A stretch of 8,118 nt of DNA from Promethearchaeia archaeon (GTDB lineage: Archaea > Asgardarchaeota > Lokiarchaeia > Sigyniarchaeales > SOKP01). The stretch lies in NCBI GenBank assembly GCA_029856445.1, contig JAHQWY010000165.1, positions 1 through 8,118 of the forward strand, written 5' to 3'. This document shows, piece after piece, positions 1 through 5,883 of this stretch. Position numbers and translations under genes: made by a program. The notes beneath the pieces were generated by a model. That model was not told where the DNA came from and searched no databases. It worked only from the letters and a program-made list of their open reading frames with translations. Every line of letters begins with the position of its first letter. Positions within the stretch are counted from its first letter, which is position 1.

Positions 1-1
1 T

Positions 2-751
2 TTCATCATAAATTTCAATTTCGAAATTTTTCTGGACAACTTGACCATCTACACGTGCAATTTTTGCATCACCAATATATATATTGTAATTTCTTCCAGG
101 TCCGACAACACCTTTGGCAAGAACTATTTGGAATTTATCATCCTTCTCTTCAGGAAGTAATGGCCATGTCCATCGCGTTCCTACTAATCTCCAACCTCTA
201 ACTACTCGAGTTAAATTGATCGTTCTTGGTATTTGCATAAAGAATACTGGAGCAGGATGTTTTATTTCATAACTCTGGATTAACGAGTGAGTAACACTAA
301 GTTCAAGACCTCCCTTATAATTTCCCCCTTTAGCGGTACCTGCATCTGTAACCTTTTCTTCCATTATCGTAAAAACTCTGCAGGATAGTCTTTTCTCTTC
401 CATTGGTGCTTCTTCCCACGAGTCTTTGCTAAAAGCAATAATATATTTTTTCTCCTTATCTATTTCTACTACTCCTTCAATATCAAAATTTTTTGAAAAC
501 CATCGAGTCTTAGCTTGATATTTGAGTTGTTGATGTACTCCAAGTTCTTCATCGTGCAGTCTTGTACGCCAAAAATTAACCTTCATTTGTTTATAAACCA
601 TTTTTTTAGGTTTTGGTTCCCCTTCTGGAGCCTCTTTTGTCTTTGGTACTTTTTGAGGTTTCTTTTTTGTTGGTTTCGCCCTTGCTGTCTCTCGTGGTTT
701 AGTTTTTTTTGCCATTTCTTCTAATTCTTCTACAGGATCTTCTTCTGACAT
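2..751 (-). CDS. Partial protein with Lys/Pro-rich N-terminal tail; possible tubby/LURP-one-like fold
   Basis: This is an open frame of 250 codons from an ATG at 751 with no stop before the left edge, so the C-terminus is missing. Residues 1-13 are acidic (MSEEDPVEELEEM). Residues 14-50 are dominated by Lys, Pro and Thr and look disordered. From about residue 51 the sequence becomes an ordinary globular domain rich in beta-strand patterns and tryptophans. Near the cut end, residues about 221-250 read as paired strands (NYNIYIGDAKIARVDG, then FEIEIYDE). That strand pattern resembles tubby C-terminal-like/LURP-one proteins, but this is only a visual resemblance. No signal peptide or membrane segment is visible. 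The start has no Shine-Dalgarno motif but has a TATA-like box about 28 bases upstream, which fits a leaderless transcript. It lies 172 bp downstream of the toroid gene on the same strand and probably has its own promoter. Coding is well supported; function is unknown. Confidence 0.8.
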   Translation of the reverse strand, partial: MSEEDPVEELEEMAKKTKPRETARAKPTKKKPQKVPKTKEAPEGEPKPKKMVYKQMKVNFWRTRLHDEELGVHQQLKYQAKTRWFSKNFDIEGVVEIDKEKKYIIAFSKDSWEEAPMEEKRLSCRVFTIMEEKVTDAGTAKGGNYKGGLELSVTHSLIQSYEIKHPAPVFFMQIPRTINLTRVVRGWRLVGTRWTWPLLPEEKDDKFQIVLAKGVVGPGRNYNIYIGDAKIARVDGQVVQKNFEIEIYDE

Positions 752-775
752 TCACAATCACGTTCAAAATTTGTT

Positions 776-783
776 TTATAAAT
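776..783 (-). promoter_or_regulatory. Candidate TATA box for the Lys/Pro-tail gene
   Basis: The octamer TTTATAAA is centred about 28 bases upstream of the ATG at 751. In archaea the TATA box sits about 26 bases before the transcription start, so this position would place transcription at or next to the start codon. No Shine-Dalgarno motif is seen before this ATG, which agrees with a leaderless mRNA. The surroundings are very AT-rich, so a chance match is possible. Confidence 0.4.
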
Positions 784-879
784 AATATTGTGTTAAATTT
801 ATTTTCATTAAGATAGTTTATAATTTTTACCTTAAATTATTATTAATTTAAAGGTTTGTTTATGTGCTTGTCGATTATT

Positions 880-895
880 TTAAAAAGGTTTTTAA
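880..895 (-). terminator. Possible terminator after the toroid gene
   Basis: TTAAAAA, GG and TTTTTAA form a small self-complementary unit (six usable base pairs and a four-base loop), and the minus strand carries T runs on both sides. It starts 28 bases past the stop of the toroid gene and precedes the next gene's promoter. Archaeal termination mostly relies on oligo-T tracts, and another minus-strand-compatible T tract lies close by. Weak, since AT-rich spacers give such structures by chance. Confidence 0.3.
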
Positions 896-923
896 CAAAA
901 ATTATAATTTTTGGTTTGAATTA

Positions 924-1736
924 TTAGAGTCTATATACATTATATTCTTTTAATGCCCTTAATGCTAATATAGTTGCATTAATCCTGTGTTTATCTCCCT
1001 CTTTTTCTTCAGGATCCCAACTTCCATCAATATTTTGTTTTCTCTTTAATTCTGAAATCGCCCTTAAAACTAGTGGATGACCTGAAATTATACCAGCATC
1101 TTTTAAGCACCGAAGTAACCAGGCAATATAAGAACCTTTCCAATCTTGAGAGAAATTATCTTCAACCACTCTAACAGCTCTGTTAAATGAATCTGGATCT
1201 GGTCCTGGGTAAAAAGCAAGCATAGGTAGCGCTAACCATGTAGCACGTAAATAACCTCTTAATCTACCAGAATGATCTGAATTTGCAATTAAGAAATCTG
1301 TTGGACATTTTGTGCCGGCTGCTTCAGCATAACCAAAACGAATTAATACGTGGGCACAATATGCTGTCAACCAAACCCGAGTTTCTATTTTTCCTGGCAA
1401 TATCCATTCTGGTGGATTATAATTTACTAATTCAGAAATCTCATCCCAACCTCCGTCTATTTGTTGTCGTTCTAAGAGATATTGACAAGCAAGATCCACA
1501 AATTCTCCTTTATATACTTTTAAATCATCAAACCATTCGAGTATATAGCAAGTGTCGGTTATATTACTTATATCTTTTACCCAAAAGGAGAAACCTCCGT
1601 CTGGCTTTTGTAGTAAAGCTAATTTTTCTAAAACTTCTGAAGAAGGTTTTTCATTCATCAAAATAGCTGAAAGACGGGCTTTTTCTACTAATGATCCGTG
1701 AGTTTTTACGTACTTAAGAGATTTTGAGACGTCCAC
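924..1736 (-). CDS. Prenyltransferase/squalene-cyclase repeat protein (short alpha/alpha toroid)
   Basis: The 270-residue protein has three QW-like repeats: QKPDGGF at 43-49, QQIDGGW at 91-97 and QNIDGSW at 234-240. Each is followed by a helix containing a T.Y.L or T..AL pattern (DTCYILEW at 61-68, NATILALRAL at 253-262). This is the signature of the terpenoid cyclase/protein prenyltransferase alpha/alpha toroid. At 270 residues it is less than half the length of squalene-hopene cyclases (about 600-700) and shorter than typical protein prenyltransferase beta subunits. I see no DXDD protonation motif and no clear Asp-Cys-His zinc set, so cyclase or prenyltransferase activity should not be assumed. 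No signal peptide or membrane segment is visible, so it is probably cytosolic. The start is GTG, supported by GAGGT seven bases upstream; the next in-frame Met is residue 27. The fold call is firm; the function is unknown. Confidence 0.88.
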   Translation of the reverse strand: MDVSKSLKYVKTHGSLVEKARLSAILMNEKPSSEVLEKLALLQKPDGGFSFWVKDISNITDTCYILEWFDDLKVYKGEFVDLACQYLLERQQIDGGWDEISELVNYNPPEWILPGKIETRVWLTAYCAHVLIRFGYAEAAGTKCPTDFLIANSDHSGRLRGYLRATWLALPMLAFYPGPDPDSFNRAVRVVEDNFSQDWKGSYIAWLLRCLKDAGIISGHPLVLRAISELKRKQNIDGSWDPEEKEGDKHRINATILALRALKEYNVYRL

Positions 1737-1743
1737 CCTTGTT

Positions 1744-1748
1744 ACCTC
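1744..1748 (-). promoter_or_regulatory. Shine-Dalgarno site fixing the GTG start of the toroid gene
   Basis: On the minus strand GAGGT is followed by seven bases and then the GTG at 1736. An ATG overlaps the site (ATGAGGTAA), but it meets a stop after two codons and is in another frame. The GTG is therefore the best start. Confidence 0.6.
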
Positions 1749-1752
1749 ATTT

Positions 1753-1770
1753 TAGAATTTCCAGATTCTA
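1753..1770. repeat. Inverted repeat in the divergent spacer upstream of the toroid gene
   Basis: TAGAAT, six bases (TTCCAG) and ATTCTA form a perfect 6-bp inverted repeat, 17-34 bases upstream of the GTG at 1736. A TTTTTAAA box on the minus strand at 1787-1794 would place a transcription start near 1764, inside the repeat. That is a plausible operator position, or the arms could form a weak hairpin in the leader. Inferred from position only. Confidence 0.3.
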
Positions 1771-1864
1771 CTAATTTAAGATAGCATTTAAAAACTACTC
1801 AATTATTGGACTCTAAAAGAAATTAATTTACTTAAATTTTAATTCTATTTAAAAAAAAGAAAAA

Positions 1865-2155
1865 ATGGATTTAATGATGAGTAAAGTATCGATTTGGCAA
1901 TATAATGATTTTATTCAATCAAGAAAAGAGAAATTAACTAATATGCTTATTAGTGAAGTTATATTTTTAAAAACGAAATTGAATAAAGGTAAGGATATGG
2001 ATGAGATTAATCACCTCCAATATGGGCTTGATAAATTAGAATATCTTCTAAATAAATTACAGATATATGGTTCAGATATGTCTGAAAAAGATTTCGATGT
2101 TATTTTAATGTATATTTATCAAATTTTTAAAGATATTACAATAAGTTTAGAATAA
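1865..2155 (+). CDS. Small hypothetical helical protein, 96 residues
   Basis: I do not recognise this protein. It is predicted to be almost entirely helical, with many charged and Leu/Ile/Tyr residues. Residues about 13-65 show heptad-like spacing of hydrophobics (for example LQYGLDKLEYLLNKL at 51-65), which suggests a helical bundle or short coiled coil. No Cys, metal site, signal peptide or membrane segment is visible. The start at 1865 has only an A-rich stretch before it and no clear Shine-Dalgarno motif. A TTAAATTT box 26-33 bases upstream fits a leaderless start. Met4 and Met5 are alternative starts. It is divergent from the toroid gene (128-bp shared spacer) and convergent with nrdJ (24 bp between stop codons). 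Its conserved-looking codon content and placement between real genes argue for a real gene, but no homology supports it. Confidence 0.6.
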   Translation: MDLMMSKVSIWQYNDFIQSRKEKLTNMLISEVIFLKTKLNKGKDMDEINHLQYGLDKLEYLLNKLQIYGSDMSEKDFDVILMYIYQIFKDITISLE

Positions 2156-2182
2156 TTATTAAAAATTCTTAAGATTATTCTA
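2148..2182. terminator. Inverted repeat spanning both convergent stop codons
   Basis: TAGAATAAT at 2148-2156 and ATTATTCTA at 2174-2182 form a perfect 9-bp inverted repeat with a 17-base loop. The stop of the 96-residue gene (TAA, 2153-2155) lies in the left arm, and the stop of nrdJ (TAG on the minus strand, 2182-2180) lies in the right arm. The arrangement suits a bidirectional terminator or 3'-end hairpin serving both genes. The arms are AT-rich with one G-C pair, so an RNA hairpin would be weak. The complementarity is directly visible; the role is inferred. Confidence 0.4.
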
Positions 2183-4441
2183 TTTCTTTTTAAAATCTAT
2201 TATCACTTCACAAACACCATCAGCATCACAAAATTTAACTCCTATTGCCCTATCTTTTGTATCGTCTAAGAATAATGGCTTTATTTTCGCTGTCATTGCT
2301 TCATATTGTTCTTTAGTTATTTCCTCATAAGGTGCTTGCTTGTAACCGTGTTCTTTAATAGGTAAAAAACTTGCACTTTTAAGTTTATCTTCACAAAATT
2401 GAAGAACATGTTTAATCTGATTTGCTTCTTCTGGTTTAAAAGTTATTGTAATGCTTACTTGATTATCAGACCACACTCTTTGATAATCGATAGCATTAGC
2501 TGCTTGTTCCCAAATCGACACTTCATTTTTGGAGCGATCAAAGTATTTTTCATGAATAGGGAACTCAGCTACCACTGTGTTAGGTGAATACGAATCGTCT
2601 TCAATCTTATAACCCGCATTCCTTATGTGTTCAATTAAATCTGAATTTTTTGAAAGTCTAATTCTCCTGATATAATATTCTGAATGGGGATAATGTATTC
2701 CAGGAGGAACACCTGGAAGGAGACTGACAGTTCCACTTGGTTTTACGGTAGTAATTTTAATACTTTTTGGAATACAAAGCCAATCTGAATATTGTTCGTC
2801 TAAATCCCTCAAATATTTATACGCTTTATGACACCATTCTAACATTTTTCTTCTCCCATGTTTAACGAAAGCTTCTATTATTCCTGTCTGAGAAATTCCC
2901 ATTCTCCGATTCTTTAGCATAACCGCATTAGTTTCTTTCCAATGTGTGTTCACTAATGTTACAGATTTAGAATATAAATAAGCATATTTTAACGTATCCT
3001 CAAATTCTTCATAACTTTCATGACGAGAGGGAAATGTCTCTACAAGACAACATAATTCAAATGATTCTAAGCTTTGTTCCCCACATGGATTAACTCCCGC
3101 TACTTTTTTATCTTTAAAGTCAGGTGGATCTCCCATTCTTGAATAGTTACGAGCATTATCAAGCCAAAAAATTCCAGGCTCTCCATTGACAGCAATTTGA
3201 TCAGCAATGAAAGAATAATCCAAGCCCTTAACAGCAAAAACAGAATTATTGCTTGCCCACCTGTGAGAGTATAAGGCTTCCTGATCTTGTTTACAAGTTA
3301 CAAAATCAAAATCGGTAGGGTCTCCTAAAGCAATTTCAGCACTTCTCCTTACATTACCAGCAACTACACATTTGCCAATATGATTCATAACATCTACAAT
3401 ATCAACAGATGTGATTGTTTCACCTATGCGTGTCTCTAGAATTTTCTGAATGTCTTCTAACATCTCTCTCAATGGCTTTGGACCCGAGGCTATACCTCCA
3501 AATCCTCTTATTGGCTCACCAGCGGGGCGTATCTCACTAAAATCAAATGAAGGAATCTGTTTTCCTAAGAAATAAGCTTCAAGAATAAGTCTTAGAGATT
3601 CTACCCATCCTTCTCTTGAATCTTCTATCTTAAAATTAAATGTTCCTTCCTTAGGTTTCTGTATTTTTATTTTACCTGCACCTTTCGTGTCGAATCCAAC
3701 TCCAACACCAAGCATTAAAGCATCCATAACGAATTCAAATGCTTTTGAATACTTCAAGTCAATATCTTCTGTAGATGCGAATCCACAGTTATTAAGCGAC
3801 ATTGATCCATGACGAGCTATGAATTCTGTACCCATCATCCATAAACCACGTCCAGGAGGAGAAAACTTGAAATTCCAAATCTTTTCAAACATTACTTGTG
3901 CAGATTTCTGAGCTTTTTGGTCATTCCAAGGTAGGCTCAATTTCATACAATGCTCTTTCTGTACTGAATAACATCCCTCTACAACTCGTCTTATCGTCTC
4001 CCAAAATTCTTCCTTGCGATCCTCACCTTCTATTATTCTAGCATAAGTCCTTTTGTACGTTATATATCCTAATGGTCCCCAATCAGGTTGTTTACCTCGG
4101 AATTGATTAATAAACTCATTATCAAGTCTAAATCCAATACTTTCTAAATTAATGGCCCTTGCAAATAGATTTCTATATTTATTTAATCCACGTTGCGTCA
4201 GTTCAACACAGACCAACTCACGTATATAATTTGTGGTTATTTCATCCATTCCTAAACCTATTATCGTTCGAATTACATCCTCAGCTACTTTCTCAGCAAT
4301 ATGCATATCCAAACCAGTTTCTTTGTTTAAAACTTTAGCAATGCTGTTCTCATCGAATTTCTTCTTCTCTCCCTTTGAATTAATTACATACTTCGGATAC
4401 AAATCTATTAACGAAAACGAATTATTGGTCATGTTATTCAT
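2180..4441 (-). CDS. nrdJ: Adenosylcobalamin-dependent ribonucleoside-triphosphate reductase (class II) with ATP-cone
   Basis: This enzyme reduces ribonucleotides to deoxyribonucleotides for DNA synthesis, using a thiyl radical generated with adenosylcobalamin, so it works with or without oxygen. Residues about 15-103 form an ATP-cone (VINSKGEKKKFDENSI, then IAEKVAEDVI and ITTNYIRELV), the usual allosteric activity site. The catalytic barrel follows, with PPGRGLWMMGT at 195-205 and SLNNCGF at 215-221. C219 is the first redox Cys. NPCGE at 451-455 carries the radical Cys C453 and E455. C464, eleven residues later, matches the second redox Cys, and C465 is an extra neighbour. The tail has C738 and C744, the probable reducing pair (CX5C; the Lactobacillus enzyme has CX4C). 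At 753 residues it looks complete. Motifs place it in the RTPR (monomeric) branch. No small subunit or activase is adjacent, as expected for class II. The ATG at 4441 or the one at codon 4 could be the start. Confidence 0.95.
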   Translation of the reverse strand: MNNMTNNSFSLIDLYPKYVINSKGEKKKFDENSIAKVLNKETGLDMHIAEKVAEDVIRTIIGLGMDEITTNYIRELVCVELTQRGLNKYRNLFARAINLESIGFRLDNEFINQFRGKQPDWGPLGYITYKRTYARIIEGEDRKEEFWETIRRVVEGCYSVQKEHCMKLSLPWNDQKAQKSAQVMFEKIWNFKFSPPGRGLWMMGTEFIARHGSMSLNNCGFASTEDIDLKYSKAFEFVMDALMLGVGVGFDTKGAGKIKIQKPKEGTFNFKIEDSREGWVESLRLILEAYFLGKQIPSFDFSEIRPAGEPIRGFGGIASGPKPLREMLEDIQKILETRIGETITSVDIVDVMNHIGKCVVAGNVRRSAEIALGDPTDFDFVTCKQDQEALYSHRWASNNSVFAVKGLDYSFIADQIAVNGEPGIFWLDNARNYSRMGDPPDFKDKKVAGVNPCGEQSLESFELCCLVETFPSRHESYEEFEDTLKYAYLYSKSVTLVNTHWKETNAVMLKNRRMGISQTGIIEAFVKHGRRKMLEWCHKAYKYLRDLDEQYSDWLCIPKSIKITTVKPSGTVSLLPGVPPGIHYPHSEYYIRRIRLSKNSDLIEHIRNAGYKIEDDSYSPNTVVAEFPIHEKYFDRSKNEVSIWEQAANAIDYQRVWSDNQVSITITFKPEEANQIKHVLQFCEDKLKSASFLPIKEHGYKQAPYEEITKEQYEAMTAKIKPLFLDDTKDRAIGVKFCDADGVCEVIIDFKKK

Positions 4442-4704
4442 CCACTATTGTTTGAAAAATTAAACTAATAATTTTATCGGCTTATTTATTTAATAATTAA
4501 TTTAATTACCTTAACCTACCTATAAATTTATTATTTATTCTAATATAAAATTATTGATGGGTTATTATTAAGCTATTGATTAACCTCTCTTCTTTTTGTT
4601 TGTTAACAATTATGTAAATCTATGGAATATACACAAATTTGTACATATATCTTTTATGCTTTTGTTCTAAAACTTCAGTATTCTTTTTTGTCGCTAAAAT
4701 ATGA

Positions 4705-4730
4705 AATCTTTTAATATATTACAAAAGATT
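4705..4730. repeat. 8-bp inverted repeat in the spacer
   Basis: AATCTTTT at 4705-4712 is perfectly complementary to AAAAGATT at 4723-4730, with a 10-base loop. It lies 117 bp beyond the stop of the MNT gene and 264 bp upstream of nrdJ. It could be a 3'-end hairpin of the toxin-antitoxin transcript or a protein-binding site. Low base complexity makes chance a real alternative. Confidence 0.3.
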
Positions 4731-4803
4731 ATTTTATTTAAATAAAAAATGAGACGAGAATTTTTAAATTGTAGATTGTAAATATTATGGTCAATCGAGT
4801 TAT

Positions 4804-4834
4804 ATTTTTTCTTTTCAATTATTATTTTGAAAAC
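4804..4834. repeat. Left copy of an imperfect direct repeat flanking the HEPN-MNT pair
   Basis: The segment carries ATTTTTTCT, then CAATTA, then ATTTTGAAAAC, in that order. The same three blocks occur at 5784-5811; this copy has three extra T between the first two blocks and TT instead of AA before the third. It ends 12 bp beyond the MNT stop codon. Both copies are in the same orientation. Confidence 0.4.
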
Positions 4835-4846
4835 TATGAAGAGTAA

Positions 4847-5248
4847 TTATTTCAAGAATGCTAGTAAATCCTCTTTAGATATTTCTTGACGATGTTTTTG
4901 ATCTTCCCATAATTTACGATATATATAGAAGTATTCATATAAGTCTAATTCATTAGAAGAATAGATTAAAATGCCATCTTCAATAACGTGAATCTTTATA
5001 TATAATGGTAATTCGTTAAAAAGGCGAATATCATATTTATTAACATTAACATTAATATTTTGTAGCAAAAATGAAATAAGTTGATGAAAATCTTCATTAG
5101 GTGCTACTATACATATATCAATATCGCTTCTATTTGTATTTTTGCTTGTGCTATAAGAACCGTATAATAGAATACCTAAAATATCTTTCTCTTCTATTAC
5201 ATATGAAAAATCGTTGTAAATTTGGTTTACCAATTCTTTTTTAACCAC
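4847..5248 (-). CDS. mntA: MNT-domain nucleotidyltransferase antitoxin (MntA)
   Basis: This 133-residue protein is a minimal nucleotidyltransferase of the DNA polymerase beta superfamily. The active-site motif GSX10DXD is exact: G30-S31, ten residues, then D42 and D44. D73 in NKYDIRLF is the likely third metal-binding Asp, followed by the family's LPLYIKIHVIEDGILIYSS region at 80-98. Characterised MntA antitoxins transfer AMP from ATP to a Tyr of the partner HEPN toxin and so inactivate it; with all three acids present this one is expected to be active. The start is GTG at 5248, 22 bp inside the toxin gene in another frame. GAGGTGA at 5259-5265 with a 10-base spacer supports it, and no ATG is available (the first Met is this GTG). 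The overlap implies translation coupled to the toxin. The cytosol is the expected location. Confidence 0.92.
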   Translation of the reverse strand: MVKKELVNQIYNDFSYVIEEKDILGILLYGSYSTSKNTNRSDIDICIVAPNEDFHQLISFLLQNINVNVNKYDIRLFNELPLYIKIHVIEDGILIYSSNELDLYEYFYIYRKLWEDQKHRQEISKEDLLAFLK

Positions 5249-5664
5249 TGTTTAGCTTTCACCTCAAATTCTTGAAAATATATTAAAATATTTTTTAGAC
5301 GATTATAGGCTATTTCATTGTCCAAACCATTATAATCATGAACAATTCTATTTCTCAAACCATTAGCTTCTCGAAGTTTTGCAGCTAAATCTGCGTTAAT
5401 AATATTTTTATTTTTTATAACGTTTATATTAGAATAGTCGTCTTTGGGAATCATTTTTATATCTTTTATTATCATCGCTATTAAATCAGTAATGATTTCA
5501 ATTCCGATTTGAAAAGCGTGATAAATTCCATATTGTTTTTGTAATTCTAAACGTTCTATAAATTCTTTTGAATCAATACTTTCCGTCCAGTCATTCAAAT
5601 TTTCTATAGTCTGGTTTAAATATTCCAATTTGTCATTATATCGTTTTATTCTTTCTTCTTCCAT
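5227..5664 (-). CDS. hepT: HEPN-domain toxin RNase (HepT/DUF86 type)
   Basis: This 145-residue, all-helical protein matches the HepT-like (DUF86) HEPN family: YGIYHAFQIGIEIITDLIAM at 45-64 is the usual early helix, and LRNRIVHDYNGLD at 103-115 contains RX4HXY. R104 and H109 are the RNase active-site pair of HEPN domains, which cleave RNA as dimers. Y111 is the Tyr that MNT antitoxins adenylylate. All three key residues are intact. It is first in a two-gene unit, and the antitoxin gene begins inside its 3' end. Toxin-first order is known for hepT-mntA pairs. The ATG at 5664 has only AGG directly before it and no spaced Shine-Dalgarno motif. The next Met is residue 71, so this start is safe. 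The pair looks more AT-rich than nrdJ in the stretches I counted, which fits acquisition by transfer but does not prove it. The RNA target cannot be read from sequence. Confidence 0.92.
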   Translation of the reverse strand: MEEERIKRYNDKLEYLNQTIENLNDWTESIDSKEFIERLELQKQYGIYHAFQIGIEIITDLIAMIIKDIKMIPKDDYSNINVIKNKNIINADLAAKLREANGLRNRIVHDYNGLDNEIAYNRLKNILIYFQEFEVKAKQWLKKNW

Positions 5665-5783
5665 CCTATTAATATATTTTTTTACTAACTATTTGAATTT
5701 ATTGAATTTTCTCGTGAAGTACTAAAAAAGAATAAATAATGATTTCAAAATGAATTAAGTAAAATTTTAAATAAAAGATACTT

Positions 5784-5811
5784 ATTTTTTCTCAATTAAA
5801 ATTTTGAAAAC
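5784..5811. repeat. Right copy of the imperfect direct repeat flanking the HEPN-MNT pair
   Basis: ATTTTTTCT, CAATTA and ATTTTGAAAAC appear in the same order and orientation as at 4804-4834, about 980 bp away. This copy is 120 bp upstream of hepT and 79 bp upstream of the TPR gene start. It could be a shared promoter element, a trace of insertion, or coincidence in AT-rich DNA. Confidence 0.4.
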
Positions 5812-5879
5812 CACTGACTATTCATTTTTTGATGCATAAATTCATGAACTTAAGTTAATAGAGAAATGTAACAAATACA

Positions 5880-5883
5880 GAGG
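5880..5883 (+). promoter_or_regulatory. Shine-Dalgarno site of the TPR gene
   Basis: GAGG is followed by AAATTAT (seven bases) and the ATG at 5891. The spacing is normal and selects this ATG as the start. Confidence 0.55.

Larger units (their letters stand above)
4442..4846. other. 405-bp gene-free, AT-rich spacer: nrdJ upstream region plus toxin-antitoxin downstream flank
   Basis: I found no credible gene here; open frames are very short (for example ATG at 4749 gives ten codons). The left part must hold the nrdJ promoter. A TATA-like stretch on the minus strand (ATTTATAGG, about 4521-4529) is one candidate among many AT runs. Visible structure: GGTTA/TAACC arms at about 4560-4585, a 10-bp palindrome ACAAATTTGT at 4633-4642, an 8-bp inverted repeat AATCTTTT/AAAAGATT at 4705-4712 and 4723-4730, and the segment at 4804-4834 that recurs beyond the toxin gene. 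No cobalamin riboswitch or tRNA was recognised. Confidence 0.6.

Noticed and set aside
515..724. 69-residue plus-strand frame rich in Phe, Trp and Leu
   Set aside because: It is the antisense of the Lys/Pro-rich tail of the minus-strand gene; AAA/AAG and CCA codons read backwards give Phe, Leu and Trp.
1283..1666. 127-residue plus-strand frame
   Set aside because: It lies opposite the toroid gene, whose repeat motifs show clearly that the minus strand is coding.
2399..2587. 62-residue plus-strand frame
   Set aside because: Antisense to the nrdJ C-terminal region, with no SD or recognisable domain.
4233..4463. 76-residue plus-strand frame over the nrdJ start
   Set aside because: Antisense to the ATP-cone, which is well supported on the minus strand.
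4442..4846. Cobalamin riboswitch upstream of the B12-dependent reductase
   Set aside because: I looked for a B12-box-like conserved segment and GC-rich stems and saw none in this AT-rich spacer.
4804..5811. Insertion sequence or integron-like element around the toxin-antitoxin pair
   Set aside because: No transposase or integrase is present and the flanking similarity is direct and imperfect, not terminal inverted repeats.
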